A stretch of DNA of 64,000 bases from Rutidosis leptorrhynchoides (GCF_046630445.1 NC_092338.1:339349001-339413000); one strand, 5' to 3'; positions 10,503-23,980 are shown, counted from the first letter of the stretch. Notes: generated by a model not told the origin, from the letters alone. Program-made: numbers and translations.

Positions 10503-13500
10503 ATGCACCGAGCAAGACGTTCATCACCTTTTGTACGTTCACCACCTGTAACTAGATCAAGACATTTAGCAAATATAACCGCCGTTGATTTTTCTTTAGA
10601 ATCGTCATCCAGTCGACCAAGTACTTCAGTTCAAATTTCCGATAATCCATTTTTTGAACCCGACCTCACAATTGAGAATCCAGAAAATATTCAGGAACGG
10701 TTCGTAGATCCTGAACCATTAAACTTTCCTCCGGAACCACCAATCATTCAAACAGAGATTGTTGAGGAACGAACCATTAAATCAGAATCATCTAGTGATA
10801 CCGATTCAACAAATTCAATTATGGAGAATCTGGAACCTTTAAGTATGGAAGACCGAATGAGAGCTAAACGCACTGGCCAAGGTCACGCAATTACTCATCC
10901 AGACATTAATGCGCCAGATTATGAAATCAAAGGACAAATTTTACACATGGTGACTAATCAATGCCAATTTAGTGGTGCGCCGAAGGAAGATCCAAATGAA
11001 CATCTACGTACCTTTAATAGGATCTGCACACTATTTAAAATTCGAGAAGTGGAAGATGAACAGATATATCTCATGTTATTTCCCTGGACTTTAAAGGGAG
11101 AAGCCAAAGATTGGTTGGAATCGTTACCTGAAGGGGCGATCGATACATGGGATGTTTTAGTTGACAAATTTCTTAAACAATTCTTTCCTGCATCTAAAGC
11201 CGTAAGACTTCAAGCAGAAATTGTTACGTTCACACAGAAACCAAATGAAACTCTATATGAGGCGTGGACAAGATATGGAAAGTTATTAAGAGGATGTCCG
11301 CAACATGGTTTAGACACCTGTCAAATAGTACAAATATTCTACCAAGGATGCGACATCACTACAAGAAAAGACATAGATATAGCAGCTGGTGGTTCTATTA
11401 TGAAGAAAACCGAAACTGATGCTTACAAAATCATTGATAACACTGCTTCCCACTCACATGAGTGGCACCAAGAAAAAGATATCATTAGATCATCTAAAGC
11501 AGCTAGAGCCGATTCTAGCCATGACTTAGATTCCATTTCCGCAAAGATAGATGCTGTAGAGAGACGAATGGAAAAGATGACTAAGGATATTCACTCAATA
11601 CGAATTAGTTGTGAGCAGTGTGGAGGACCACATTTGACAAAAGATTGTCTCAGTATTGAATTAACAATGGAACAAAGAGAGAATATTTCATACATAAACC
11701 AAAGGCCTGGAAATAATTATCAGAATAATTATCAACCGCCAAGACCGATTTACAATCAAAACCAAAATTATAACCGAAATATTCCATACAACAACCAACA
11801 AGGTCCTAGCAATCAACAAGTATCCAATAATACTTACAACCAGCAAAGACCGAATTTTCAAAACAAACCACCACAACAAACCGATGATAAAAAGCCGAAT
11901 TTAGAAGATATGATGACGAAGCTAGTTGAAACTCAAACGCAGTTTTTCACATCTCAAAAACAAACTAATGAACAAAATGCTCAAGCATTTAGAAATCAAC
12001 AAGCTTCTATTCAAAATCTGGAACAAGAAGTAAGTAACCTAGCAAGGTTAATAGGTGAAAGAAAACCGGGAAGTCTACCTAGTGATACAAATGCTAACCC
12101 CAGGAATGAAACAGCTAAAGCTATTACCACAAGAAGTGGTACAACACTTAAACCACCTGAAATACCTGTAACTTCTGATGAAACTATTCCTACTCCACAA
12201 GAACCACAACCTGATCAAGATAAGGAAAAAGAACCGGTAGTTGAAAAGGTTAATGAAAATAACACAGTTAAGGATAAACCTTATGTTAAACCATACCAAC
12301 CACCACTTCCTTACCCGAGTAAAATGAAGAAAGAGAAACTTGAAGCCGAGCAATCCAAATTCTTGGATATGTTTAAACAGATAAATGTAAATCTTTCTTT
12401 CATTGATGTGATTTCAGGAATGCCAAGATATGCTAAATTCTTGAAAGATCTAATCTCAAATAGAAAGAAAATGGAAGAACTCTCGGCTGTTACTATGAAT
12501 GCTAATTGTTCAGCAGTGCTGTTGAATAAGATACCAGAAAAATTATCTGATCCAGGAAGTTTCACAATTCCATGTTTTCTGGGTAGTCTTAGTTCAATAG
12601 AAGCATTGGCAGACTTAGGTGCTAGTATAAATCTAATGCCGTATTCATTATACGCTAAACTAGACCTTGGAGAATTGAAACCAACAAGAATAAGCATACA
12701 ACTAGCCGATAGATCAATAAAATATCCTAGAGGGATAATGGAGAACATGCTAGTTAAAGTTGGTACTTTAGTATTTCCAGTAGATTTTGTTGTTTTGGAC
12801 ATGGAAGAAGATTCTCAAGTTCCTCTCATATTAGGAAGACCATTCTTAAACACGGCTAAAGCAATGATAGACGTGTTCGGTAAGAAACTGACCCTAAGTA
12901 TAGAGGATGAGAGTGTTACCTTTTCAGTTGATAGAGCAATGCAACAACCACAATCTGCAGATGATACATGTTATTATATTCAAACTATAGATGCACATGC
13001 AGAATTATTAGAAGAATTTCCAGAATTACAAGGAACAGGAGAATGTTCTTTAGGAGAAGGTAATGAACAAATTGATGAAGCTGAAATGTTAGCTACACTT
13101 ATAGCTAATGGATATGAACCAACAACAGAAGAAATTCAAATGCTAAAAGAAGAAGACAGATATCGATATAAATCATCGATAGAAGAACCTCCGAAATTAG
13201 AGTTAAAGCCACTTCCAAACCATTTGGAATACGCTTATTTACATGGTGAATCTGAATTACCTGTAATAATATCGTCTTCTCTTACTGAAAATGAGAAATC
13301 ACAACTCATTTCTGTGTTGAAAGCTCATAAACCAGCCATTGCATGGAAGATTCATGATATTAAAGGAATAAGTCCTTCGTATTGCACACATAAAATCCTT
13401 ATGGAAGAAGGTCATAAAACGTATGTGCAACGCCAACGAAGACTAAATCCTAATATGCAAGATGTAGTTAAGAAAGAGATTATTAAACTGCTAGATGCAG

Positions 13501-16105
13501 GTTTGATATATCCAATTTCTGATAGCCCATGGGTAAGCCCAGTTCAATGCGTGCCTAAGAAGGGTGGCATGACTGTCATTACAAATGAGAAAAATGAGCT
13601 TATTCCTACTAGGACTGTAACAGGATGGCGTGTATGTATTGATTATAGAAAATTAAATGACGCCACCAGAAAAGATCACTTTCCCTTACCTTTCATAGAT
13701 CAAATGTTGGAAAGATTAGCCGGAAATAGTTACTATTGTTTTCTAGATGGATTTTTCGGATATTTTCAAATTCCAATAGCACCCGAAGATCAAGAGAAAA
13801 CCACATTCACGTGCCCTTATGGTACTTTTGCTTACAAACGCATGCCATTTGGACTTTGCAACGCCCCTGCAACCTTTCAAAGGTGTATGATGGCGATTTT
13901 TCACGACATGATAGAAGAATGCATGGAAGTATTCATGGATGACTTTTCAGTCTTCGGTGATACATTTAAATCATGTCTAGTTAATCTGGAACGAATGCTA
14001 ATTAGATGCGAAAAATCAAATCTAGTACTTAATTGGGAGAAATGCCATTTCATGGTTAAAGAAGGCATCGTTCTTGGACATAAAATTTCAAAAGAAGGAA
14101 TTGAAGTGGATAGAGCTAAAGTAGATGTAATTGCTAAACTTCCACATCCAACCAATGTTAGAGGAGTTAGGAGTTTTGTAGGGCATGCCGGTTTTTACCG
14201 ACGTTTCATAAAAGATTTTTCTAAAATTGCCACTCCTATGAATAAACTCCTAGAAAAGGATGCGCCATTCATCTTTTCAGATGAATGTATCAAATCTTTT
14301 AATATTCTTAAAGAAAAACTCACTAATGCGCCGATCATGATAACATCAAATTGGAATCTACCATTTGAACTAATGTGCGATGCAAGTGATTTAGCAATGG
14401 GAGCCGTTTTAGGACAAAGGATTGAAAAACGATTTCAACCTATATATTATGCTAGTAAGACGTTACAAGGAGCACAAACAAACTATACAACTACTGAAAA
14501 AGAACTCCTTGCTATTGTCTTTGCTTATGACAAATTTCGATCATATCTCGTTCTAGCAAAAACGGTGGTCTATACCGACCATTCTGCTCTTAGATACCTA
14601 TTTTCAAAACAAGATGCTAAACCAAGATTAATCCGTTGGATCTTACTCTTACAAGAGTTTGATATTGAAATCCGAGATAAAAGAGGAGCAGAAAATCTCG
14701 CCGCTGATCATCTTTCTCGTCTTGAAAATCCCGAATTAGAAGTTCTAAATGAATCGGCCATACAAGACAACTTTCCTGATGAATATCTATTAAAGATAGA
14801 TTATAAAGAAATCCCATGGTTTGCAGACTATGCAAACTACTTAGTTTGTGGATTCCTTGAAAAAGGATTATCGTACCAAAGACGAAAGAAATTCTTCAGT
14901 GATATAAAACACTATTTCTGGGAAGATCCACATTTGTTTAAAAGTTGTCCCGATGGAATAATACGCCGATGTGTATTTGGAGATGAAGCTAGTAAAATTT
15001 TAAACCATTGTCACACAGGACCAACAGGAGGGCATTATGGGCCTCAACTAACAGCAAGAAAAGTTTATGAAGCTGGATTCTATTGGCCTACAATTTACAA
15101 AGACGCACACCTTCTTTGCAAATCCTGTGATGCATGTCAAAGGGCCGGAAAAATAAGTCAACGTGATGAAATGCCACAAAATGTCATCCAAGTATGTGAA
15201 GTATTTGACATTTGGGGTATTGACTTTATGGGTCCATTTCCAAAATCTCATAATAATTTATATATACTCGTAGCCATTGATTATGTATCTAAATGGGCGG
15301 AAGTACAAGCTCTACCAACTAACGATGCACGAGTTGTAGTCAACTTTTTAAAACGTCTTTTTGCAAGGTTTGGAACACCGAAAGCTTTAATAAGTGATCG
15401 GGGTACTCATTTCTGTAATAATCAACTTGAGAAAGTTCTTAAAAGATATGGAGTAACTCATAAAATCTCCCCGCATATCATCCACAAACAAGTAGACAAG
15501 TTGAAAATACCAACCGAGCTTTAAAACGTATTTTAGAGAAAACCGTAGGATCAAATCTGAAGGAATGGTCCATTAAATTGGAGGATGCACTCTGGGCTTT
15601 TAGAACAGCCTACAAAACTCCAATTGGAACCACACCTTTTAGACTTGTTTATGGAAAAGCATGTCATCTTCCAGTAGAAATTGAACACAAAGCATTTTGG
15701 GCTTTGAAGACATGTAATCTTGATTTACATGAAGCCGGACGTCTACGATTAAGTCAACTAAATGAATTAGAAGAATTAAGACATGAAGCATACGAAAATT
15801 CGTTAATCTATAAAGAAAGAACGAAGAAATGGCATGATAAAAGAATCAGAAGTTCAAAAGAATTTAAAGAAGGAGACAAAGTTCTTCTTTTCAATTCACG
15901 ATTCAAGCTATTTCCTGAAAAATTGAAATCAAGATGGTCTGGACCATTCATAGTCAAAAGAGTTTTCCCATACGGAACGATAGAATTGATAAATTCAAAT
16001 GGGATTGAATTTAAAGTTAATGGTCACAGAGTTAAACATTACATACATGGTCCGATGGAAGTCGACAACGAAGTTAATCACAATTTCGACACCACAGCTA
16101 ACTAA
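10503..16105 (+). pseudogene. Athila gag-pol polyprotein, one frameshift
   Basis: From the ATG at 10503 one frame stays open for 1673 codons. In order it shows Retrotrans_gag (about residues 155-270), a zinc-knuckle-like [13 protein letters not shown] (~369), a long Asn/Gln-rich linker, a retropepsin motif ADLGAS (~703), reverse transcriptase with FMDDF (~1143), RNase H (CDAS ~1288, TDHS ~1357), and integrase with an HHCC zinc region (~1502) and the first two acidic residues (GIDFMG ~1569, SDRGTHF ~1630). Loss of about one base near 15472-15478 shifts the frame. The third acidic residue and the integrase C-terminus (through 16105) are in another frame, so full-length integrase cannot be read from this copy. 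Otherwise the polyprotein is undamaged. Confidence 0.93.
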
Positions 16106-16277
16106 GTGTGGGGAGAATCAAGTCTTTAAAGGATAATATGTATTTCTGTTAGAGTTAGATTGTCTGTTTTCGTGTAGTTCTCGAAAATGGAACACGTATG
16201 GTCTTTTCCTAGCAGACCCTAAAGAACTAGTCTTCTCCCCCCATTCTGAATTTTTATTTTTTTTAGGTTTTTACAAA

Positions 16278-16694
16278 ATGAAGACTGCCTGTGAACTAAA
16301 CCATGGTCTAATGCTACACGCTTTGATCACTAAAAGAAATAATGACATACTCCCGAGTGAAATAGTATCAGTAATAAGAGAAAGAATGGACGGAGTTAGA
16401 AAAGAATCCAGATGCGAAGATAATAAGTTACAATTTGGTAAAGGAAAATCAAAATCCGCAGCGAAAAGAAGAGCACGACACCTAGAAAGATGTCACAAAT
16501 GCGGAAAATGGTCACATGGAGGTAAATGTTCAAATAATCAAACCTATTCAAATACCGAATTTGTTACTTTATGCAGAGACGGACCGTTCATATGTTTAGA
16601 AGAAAAGACACTGAATGCTCGAGGTTACGCCTATGTAGCCATGGAAAACCAATTAAACCGACTATCTTATGAATGGGATAGATCATATAACTAA
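16278..16694 (+). CDS. Small Athila ORF with a zinc-knuckle-like motif (138 aa)
   Basis: It starts at a good ATG 172 bases after the pol stop and ends TAA. The protein is basic in the middle (KGKSKSAAKRRARHLERC) and has CHKCGKWSHGGKC, a CX2CX4HX3C knuckle, near residue 71, one residue shorter than the usual CX2CX4HX4C. I do not recognise the family. Its place between pol and the env-like ORF suggests an accessory nucleic-acid-binding protein. It is not preceded by an obvious splice acceptor, so how it would be expressed is unclear. Confidence 0.55.
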   Translation: MKTACELNHGLMLHALITKRNNDILPSEIVSVIRERMDGVRKESRCEDNKLQFGKGKSKSAAKRRARHLERCHKCGKWSHGGKCSNNQTYSNTEFVTLCRDGPFICLEEKTLNARGYAYVAMENQLNRLSYEWDRSYN

Positions 16695-17643
16695 GAAATC
16701 TATTTCACAGGTATGTCTGTACAGTTTTTATTTTTATTTTTATTTTTAACCTTTTGATAATAAACGCTAATTTGTTCGCTAAAAAGTATTAAATTGGTAT
16801 TGAATAAAATTAGGTTTGGCGACCGAAATTATTGATATCATTCAAAAATTTATTACATCACTGCGAAATTTAACGTTTATTCTTAAGGTATAAATATCTT
16901 TAATCAATCAACCCAAAATATTTCAAAAATTCGTCATGAGTTAAATTAGGTCTTGGAACCGAAATTACTTTACCGAAAAGAGGGGCGCATATTTTTGATA
17001 ATATTTGATTGATTAAAGTGGGATAAAAAGACAAAAAGATTTTTAATTTTATTTTTTTTACCATGTTTTTAAAATTAATATTTAAATCTTAAATTAATAT
17101 TGTAAACTTTGTAAAAACAATATATTTAAAATTGTAAATATTTGAAAAATTAATATAAGTTTGGTATGAATTTATAAATTTTTAAATTAAGTTTGGTGTG
17201 AATTTTTAATTTTTAAAATATGAATTTTTAATTTTATGCATTTCAAATTTTAAGTTTGGTGTGAATTTTTAATATTAATTTTGAATTTCATATTTAAGTT
17301 GTGTGAATTTAAAAACAAAAATTTACTTTATCTCATTAAGTTAAGAATATGATTTTTAAAATTCGTCGTAAGTTGAAGACTAGGTCTTTGAACCGAAATT
17401 GCTTTACCCAAGGGAGGGACGAGAACTTTTATTATCATTATTTTTAATCTTTTTGATTTAAAGTATGCCAAAAACATTAAAAAACCCAAAAATCTTAGCT
17501 TTTAAAACAATCGCTACAAAAAGACAAATTTTAAAATTTTGTCGAGAGACGGACTAGGACATCGATCCGAAACGACCTCGTCCTAAATAACAAGGGAAAC
17601 AAAATTTTAAAATTAATTTCTTAATTGTTTTCAAAAGTTAATG

Positions 17644-17675
<32 letters not shown>

Positions 17676-17679
17676 CAAA
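16695..17679 (+). other. Athila AT-rich spacer with dispersed degenerate repeats
   Basis: There is no ORF. A degenerate unit (TAGGTCTTGGAACCGAAATTACTTTACC-like, given here in short form as AGGTCT..ACCGAAATT) occurs near 16808, 16945, 17380 and 17545, with a distant echo near 20588. AAGTTTGGTGTGAATTTTTAA occurs near 17158, 17193 and 17252. A long A run lies at 17649-17675. Confidence 0.5.
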
Positions 17680-17727
17680 CTCCGCGAGTCGCGGAGTTTG
17701 AAGAGTATTTCACCGCGACTCGCAGAG
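17680..17727. repeat. Paired CG-rich palindromes (copy 3 of 4)
   Basis: CTCCGCGAGTCGCGGAG, then TTTGAAGAGTATTTCA, then CCGCGACTCGCAGAGG. The cassette has the same design as in the LTRs and the leader, and here lies about 165 bases before the putative first exon of the env-position gene. Confidence 0.8.
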
Positions 17728-17891
17728 GGTCTAAAAATCAGAAAACAAATATACCCGCAGAACAGATCAGTCCCCAACCCAAACCAAAAACATACTGCGA
17801 ATTCTGCACGAAAAAACCCCGAAAATACACCCAAAAACACCCCAAAAATCCCAATTTTTAACCGTTAATCACCAAATCTTTTGCTAAAATC

Positions 17892-19916
17892 ATGTTGAGA
17901 AGGATGCTATCTAAGAATTACTCAAGAAAAACGGTAAATTTCTACACCTAAACACCATTTAATCCGAAATTTGGTGTTCTTGAGCTATTTTTTTCCCCAA
18001 TTTGATTTTGATGCTTTTTAGTGTAATTATGCTTAAATTGTTTATGTATTATGCTTGTATAACCTATATTGATGCTGTTTAACATGATTAGAAGCCTTAA
18101 ACTTCAAATTTTGAGTAATCTAGGGTTTGTGTTCTTGAGCAATTTGGGGCTTTTTGATATAAACAGGTTATGGCCGATTTTTGTCATGAATTGTTGCTAA
18201 ATTAAGTAGTGTAACATGTTTAGGTAGTTAAATGATCCAAACTTTGAGCCTAAACATGATTTTGAGAATTAAAGTGGACTTTTTCAAGTCTAAAATTCAT
18301 GAACTTGATTTTTGAAAGATAATGCCATTTGAGACTTGTTTAATTGCTAGTAATGATTATTTTGACATGTTATTTGAGTTGAATGCTTATAAACTTGGCG
18401 AACATTTTCGTATATACTTATTTGAAAAAGTGTAGATTTGATAAAAATGTGAAAATGAGCTTAAGTTTGATATAAATTGATAATGTCATTGTAATTATTT
18501 TGATTGATGATTTTGCTGACACTAATGCATATTTGGATGCACAAAAATTGTGTTTGATGTGTTTTGCAGAATGAAAGGGGTGAATCTTCATCCCAAGCCC
18601 GCAATGCTCCTGCTGAGAATTTGGAACAACAGGAGGTGGATAACTACTACAAGCAGGATATACCTCATCCAGTCATGACCTTTTCTGATATGCACTTGGA
18701 AGAGTTGCACCCGAACCTGAGATTTGACAGACTTTGGATAGATTATCCAAAATATCAACAGGGTTTGCATACTCTTCATTCTAAGGTTGTTGAGGTACCG
18801 AGGGTCATAGAATGGGGACCCTTAGAAGCTGTAGAATTGGCCGGGCCAATTAGGGAATTACTTGTACAGAGGTATGGTAATTCTTCTTTTAATGACTGGA
18901 TATGTTTATTCACCATACGTAGACCTGTATATAAAGTATGGTGTGAAGAATTGTTATGTAGTATAGAGTTGAATGATCGGGTAGCTAGTTTAACCGATCG
19001 TTCTTTTATTAGATTTTTGTTAGGCGGTTCGATGCGCCACATGTCTTTACTAGACATGGCTCAGGCTTTACGTATATATACGCCTGAGGAGTTAGCGTCT
19101 GCCGATTGTAGAGGATTGATACTAAACGGTAGAAAGATAGATGAGAATTTTGATACACACGGTGTGTGGAGTCAAATGACAAGCCATCACCGTTTCAAAG
19201 GGGGAAATTACTCTTATTTGGATATAGATAGAGCCGAATTAAGAGTGATACATAGGTTTTTAGCTAATTCGATTACACAAAGGGGTAAGAACAAGGAAAA
19301 AGTAAATGAACAAGATTTGTTTTACCATATGTGTATTCGAGACCCACAAAGCGCTGTAAGTATACCATATTGTGTGGGTTATTATTTATCAGCTATGGTT
19401 CGGGGGATGCGACCACATAGCATAATAGGAGGTGGTATTTTTATTACTTTGATTGGTGAATATCTCGGTGTGGATATAAGTCGGGGGGGATTATTAGTAG
19501 AAGAACCAGAACCCCGCGATACTATAGGTTTAAATGTATACCATGGTGCGAAAGTTTTGAAGAGGCGAAATAACGCCGCAGTACGATACCATGGTAGACA
19601 TCCACAGGTGGAGAGAAACCAACATCAAGGTAATGTAGGAGGGGGGAATGAGATGCAAGAAATGCATAGGTTTATAGCTTCTCAGGAATACAAAAATGCT
19701 AGACAGAGAGCATTTGAAGATTGGCAAGTTCATCAGAACCAGATCATAGCTCATTGCCAACATATAGGTAGAAACTATATTCCTACACCGAAACCCATCT
19801 TCCCTCCTTGGTTTATAGAGATGCAGCCACCGTATCCTACGTATGACCCTGCCGAAGCATTCTATAGCACTTATGGTTATGCCTGGAACCCCTATTGGTA
19901 CCAATATCATCCTTAG
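17892..19916 (+). CDS. ATHILA ORF1-like protein in the env position, probably spliced
   Basis: The long open frame has no usable ATG at its start: the first in-frame ATG is at 18675, after ~35 sensible codons. A TTTTGCAG acceptor ends at 18569. Upstream, ATG at 17892 opens 14 codons (MLRRMLSKNYSRKT) to the donor GTAAAT at 17934. Joining 17892-17933 with 18570-19916 keeps phase and gives about 463 residues. The body resembles the plant ATHILA ORF-1 family (function unknown), with motifs such as SFIRFLLGG and MAQALRIYTPEE around residues 150-180. The C-terminus is rich in Pro, Tyr and Trp. I see no clear signal peptide or fusion-type membrane segment, so env is only a positional label. Confidence 0.65.
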
Positions 19917-21971
19917 TTTACTTATTATTTTTTTATTATTTTGTAATTTGTAATTATTGATACGTTTAATACTTTTGTTAATATTGTAATCATTTTTATA
20001 ATTATCTAACTTTTATTCTTAGATTTTAATAATTTTTGAATGTGGGGTAATGTACCAAACTTCAAAAATATGTATATATGTTTGCAGTTTATCTTATGTA
20101 CACAACAGGGTAAAACAACGCATTTTCAAAGACTGGCATTAAGTTCAGCAAAAGCAACTAATTTTGACGACAAGATGCAAAATATATGTGAAATAACAAC
20201 AAGACGGAATGAACAAATGATGTGCACCATTTATCATTCAGCAAACAAACGCCAATATATTTGGAAACTTTGGTAAAATTTAATCATTTTCACACTAATC
20301 ACCCTCAATAATTTAAATTGTTACTGATTTCTTGCAAATGAGGGCATTGCAAGATCTTAAGTGTGGGAAGGGGTTAAATTCTTTCGGATTTTAAAATTTT
20401 TATCTTAAACACTTGGTTACCATTAAAAATACTAGTAAAGCAGTAGTTGTATTAGAATCTAGTGCTCTCTGATAAAAAAGAACAGCCCTGGTCTTATATA
20501 CTGACTACCCAATTCTAGTAAAATTTTTCAAAATTTTCAATTAAATGAATTCAAAATCATGTTTATACATATTTATGAACGATAAAACTAGGTTTTAACA
20601 CCAAAATTATTGTTACCTCGGAAAGGACATAAATTGAGAAACAAACTAAAATGTTAAAATTCATTTAAAATGGAATAGAGGACGATAAAAAGGAAAATAA
20701 AAGCCAAGTGTGGGAAAATTTACCAAGTTATCTTAACATATGTCACATATATCTGTAACAAATAACTGAAAATACTTTTGCTTTGGACTAAACTAAACTG
20801 TTTTACCCGATGAAAGAAAAGAAGAGATGGATCTACACGATGAATCAATTCCATCATTAAAAGGAAGTAAAGTCTTCCGAAAAAGACACGCGCTTCTTGA
20901 TTTAGGTCATGAAGTTGTCGTCCAGACCAGCTGTAGGTTGACGAAAAATCTAGAAAAGTCATCACTAAAATCAGCAGGAAATCCACGGACCTCAGCATTA
21001 AACAGGGTCGCCATGTGGTCAGATTTATCCTAACCATGAGAAGGATTTATCTCGTACAATGGGGGGCACCATGCAAATTAGCTGGATAAGACTAATGAAT
21101 CAGATCCCCAGAAAGGATAATCTCCTTAAAGATTAAAAATCAGCTTTTAAGACTGATATTACTCAATCCTAGAGATTGACCTTAAAGATTGAGAATTACA
21201 AACTCATGGAATTCAATGATATCTAAACTCGAGCTTGAACGAGAAAATATTTTGATCAAAATTACAAACCGATTTGTTTTCTGAAAACCCATTTTCAATG
21301 CGTTCATTACCATTGAACGTAAAATCCTAGGAATTCACCTGGAATTCATTAGGTCACCTGAACTAAATCGGGTGTCAACCGTAAGAACGGTGGTTGCATA
21401 GTGGTCAAAGACAGGACCTTGTGCCAGACCGAAAAATTATAAGGGTGAGCTTTACTATTGCTCCTACCAAGGATAGTAATTGCGTCCGACACGTTATAGA
21501 CCATAATCAAAAGCATGTCACGGGACATTGCCTTAACAGTTGCTTGTTCAACGCTTTCCTTTACAACCGGACGGTAGTTTACTGAAAGGTAATATACGGG
21601 ACAAGTAAACTGGACGTGTTGCTTTCCAAATACAAGGTTAGCAAGTGGGTGACACAAAACCGCAAGTTTTGAGCTAAAATTTTCAAATTTAAAACCCACC
21701 AAACCCACAAAAATATTTTGCAAACACCGGTAAAGGGTTATTCCGGAAAACTTATCTAGGGTAAAAACTAGATTTCAAAAGATCAAATGTTTTCATAAAG
21801 ATCCAATTTCCTTAATGGATCTAAATTTTTATAGTCATGTGGGACTGTAAACCATATCGTTACTACCATTGTTTATACCACCGTATAGAAATCACTGATG
21901 TACAAAGTGTGAAGAATAAAGAAGTGATTCTAGTATTTCAAGACGATATTGCTTGAGGACAAGCAACGCTC
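19917..21971 (+). other. Athila noncoding tail with internal polypurine tracts
   Basis: About 2 kb with no credible ORF. AAGTGTGGGAAGGGG (20359-20373) and AAGTGTGGGAAAA (20706-20718) copy the true polypurine tract at 21972. A further copy lies right after the pol stop (16104-16113). Confidence 0.6.
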
Positions 21972-21986
21972 AAGTGTGGGAATATT
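21972..21986 (+). other. Athila polypurine tract
   Basis: AAGTGTGGGAATATT lies immediately before the 3' LTR, in the position where plus-strand priming takes place. Confidence 0.75.
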
Positions 21987-23975
21987 TGATAATGCTAAAA
22001 ACGAACATATATTTCATAGCATTATTCCTCAAGAAAGACAAGCTTTTAGTTGCAATTGTTCTATTTACAAGTAATATTCGTTTAAATAATAAAAGGTGAA
22101 GACAAAAGACAGATTCGACGAATTGAAGACGCAAACGACCAAAAAGCTCAAAAGTACAAAAGACAATCAAAGAGGTTCCAATTATTGATAAGAAACGTCT
22201 CGAAATCACAAGAGTACAAGATTCAAAACGCAAAGTACAAAATATAAAATTGTACGCAAGGACGTTCGAAAATCCGGAACCGGGACCAGAGTCAACTCTT
22301 AACGCTCGACGTAACGGACTAAAAATTACAAGTTAACTATGTATATAAATATAATATAATATATAATTAATTATATTAATTATATATATATATTATATTT
22401 ATAAATAAAAAAAACCGTCGGCAGAGAAAGACTCCAAGGACTGAGCTGTAATTTCATTCTCCGCGACTCGCGGAGTTTGAAGAGGCTTTTGCCGCGAGTC
22501 GCGGAGCCCTAAATTTGAAAACTGCCTATAAAGCCAACCGAATTCTGATCAAAAACCATCATCTTTTTCTTCCTCATTCATACGTAAAATTTATATTTAT
22601 ATTTATAATTTATATTTTAATTTTAATTATAATTCTAATAATAAGGGTATGTTAGCAAATGTTGTAAGGGTGTAAGTCGAAATTCTGTCCGTGTAACGCT
22701 ACGCTATTTTTAATCATTGTAAGTTATGTTCAACCTTTTTACATTAATGTCTCGTAGCTAAGTTATTATTATGCTTATTTAAAACGAAGTAATCATGATG
22801 TTGGGCTAATTACTAAAATTGGGTAATTGGGCTTTGTACCATAATTGGGGTTTGGACAAAAGAACGACACTTGTGGAAATTAGACTATGGGCTATTAATG
22901 GGCTTTATATTTGTTTAACTAAATGATAGTTTGTTAATGTTAATATAAAGATTTACAATTGAGCGTCCCTATAAATTACCATATACACTCGATCGGACAC
23001 GATGGGCGGGGTATTTATATGTACGAATAATCGTTCATTTAACCGGACACGGGAATGGATTAATAGCCACTAGAATAATTAAAACAGGGGTGAAATTACA
23101 TTCAAGGGTAATTGGTGTAATTGTTAACAAAGTAGTAAAACCTTGGTTTACACACAGTCGATAACCTGGTGTATTCATTAAACAAAGTATTAAAACCTTG
23201 TTACAATTCGAATCCCCAATTAGTTGGAATATTTAACTTCGGGTATAATAATAATTTGACGAGGACACTCGCACTTTTTATTTATGACTGATGGACTGTT
23301 ATGGACAAAAACCAGACGGACATATTAAATAATCCAGGACAAAGGACAATTAACCCATGGGCATAAAACTAAAATCAACACGTCAAACATCATGATTACG
23401 GAAGTTTAAATAAGCATAATTCTTTTATTTCATATTTAATTTCCTTTATTTTATATTTAATTGCACTTCTAATTATCGCACTTTTATTTATTGTTATTTA
23501 ATCGCATTTTTAATTATCGTACTTTTTAATTATCGCAAGTTTATCTTATCGCACTTTTATTATTCGCAATTTCATTATCGTTATTTACTTTACGCTTTAA
23601 TTTAAGTCTTATATTTATTTTATATTTTACATTAGGTTTTAACTGCGACTAAAGTTTTAAAATCGACAAACCGGTCATTAAACAGTAAAAACCCCCCTTT
23701 ATAATAATAATATTACTTATATATATGTTTGTATTTTTATAAAAGTAAACTAATATAGCGTTGAGCTTTGTTTAAAAATTTCCCTGTGGAACGAACCGGA
23801 CTTACTAAAAACTACACTACTGTACGATTAGGTACACTGCCTATAAAGTGTTGTAGCAAGGTTTAAGTATATCCATTTTATAAATAAATAAATATCTTGT
23901 GTAAAATTGTATCGTATTTAATAGTGTTTTCTGCTAAAATTAATAACTATTTTATATACACCTCGCATAACATCA
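21987..23975 (+). repeat. Athila 3' LTR
   Basis: It is nearly identical to 7090-9076. The few differences include a TA-dinucleotide length change and about seven substitutions. It contains palindrome cassette copy 4 at 22459-22508. Confidence 0.95.
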
Positions 23976-23980
23976 ACCTC

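Larger units (their letters stand above)
7090..23975 (+). mobile_element. Complete Athila-type Ty3 LTR retrotransposon (16.9 kb)
   Basis: LTRs of 1987 and 1989 bp start TGATAATG and end CATCA. ACCTC flanks both ends (7085-7089 and 23976-23980), a 5 bp target duplication. The primer-binding site TGGCGCCGCTGCCGGGGA is the Athila type (tRNA-Asp), and the polypurine tract AAGTGTGGGAA is also typical. Order inside: leader, gag-protease-RT-RNaseH-integrase, small zinc-knuckle ORF, AT-rich spacer, spliced ATHILA-ORF1-like gene, long noncoding tail. By hand I count about eight differences between the LTRs (roughly 0.4 percent), so insertion is recent. Confidence 0.95.

Noticed and set aside
12311-12802. 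Minus-strand ORFs opposite the Athila and Copia polyproteins
   Set aside because: These are antisense shadows of real coding frames without any family features.
18564-18569. Start of the 450-codon Athila ORF at 18564
   Set aside because: The codon there is TTG, and the bases are the end of a TTTTGCAG splice acceptor. A spliced ATG exon at 17892 explains the frame better.
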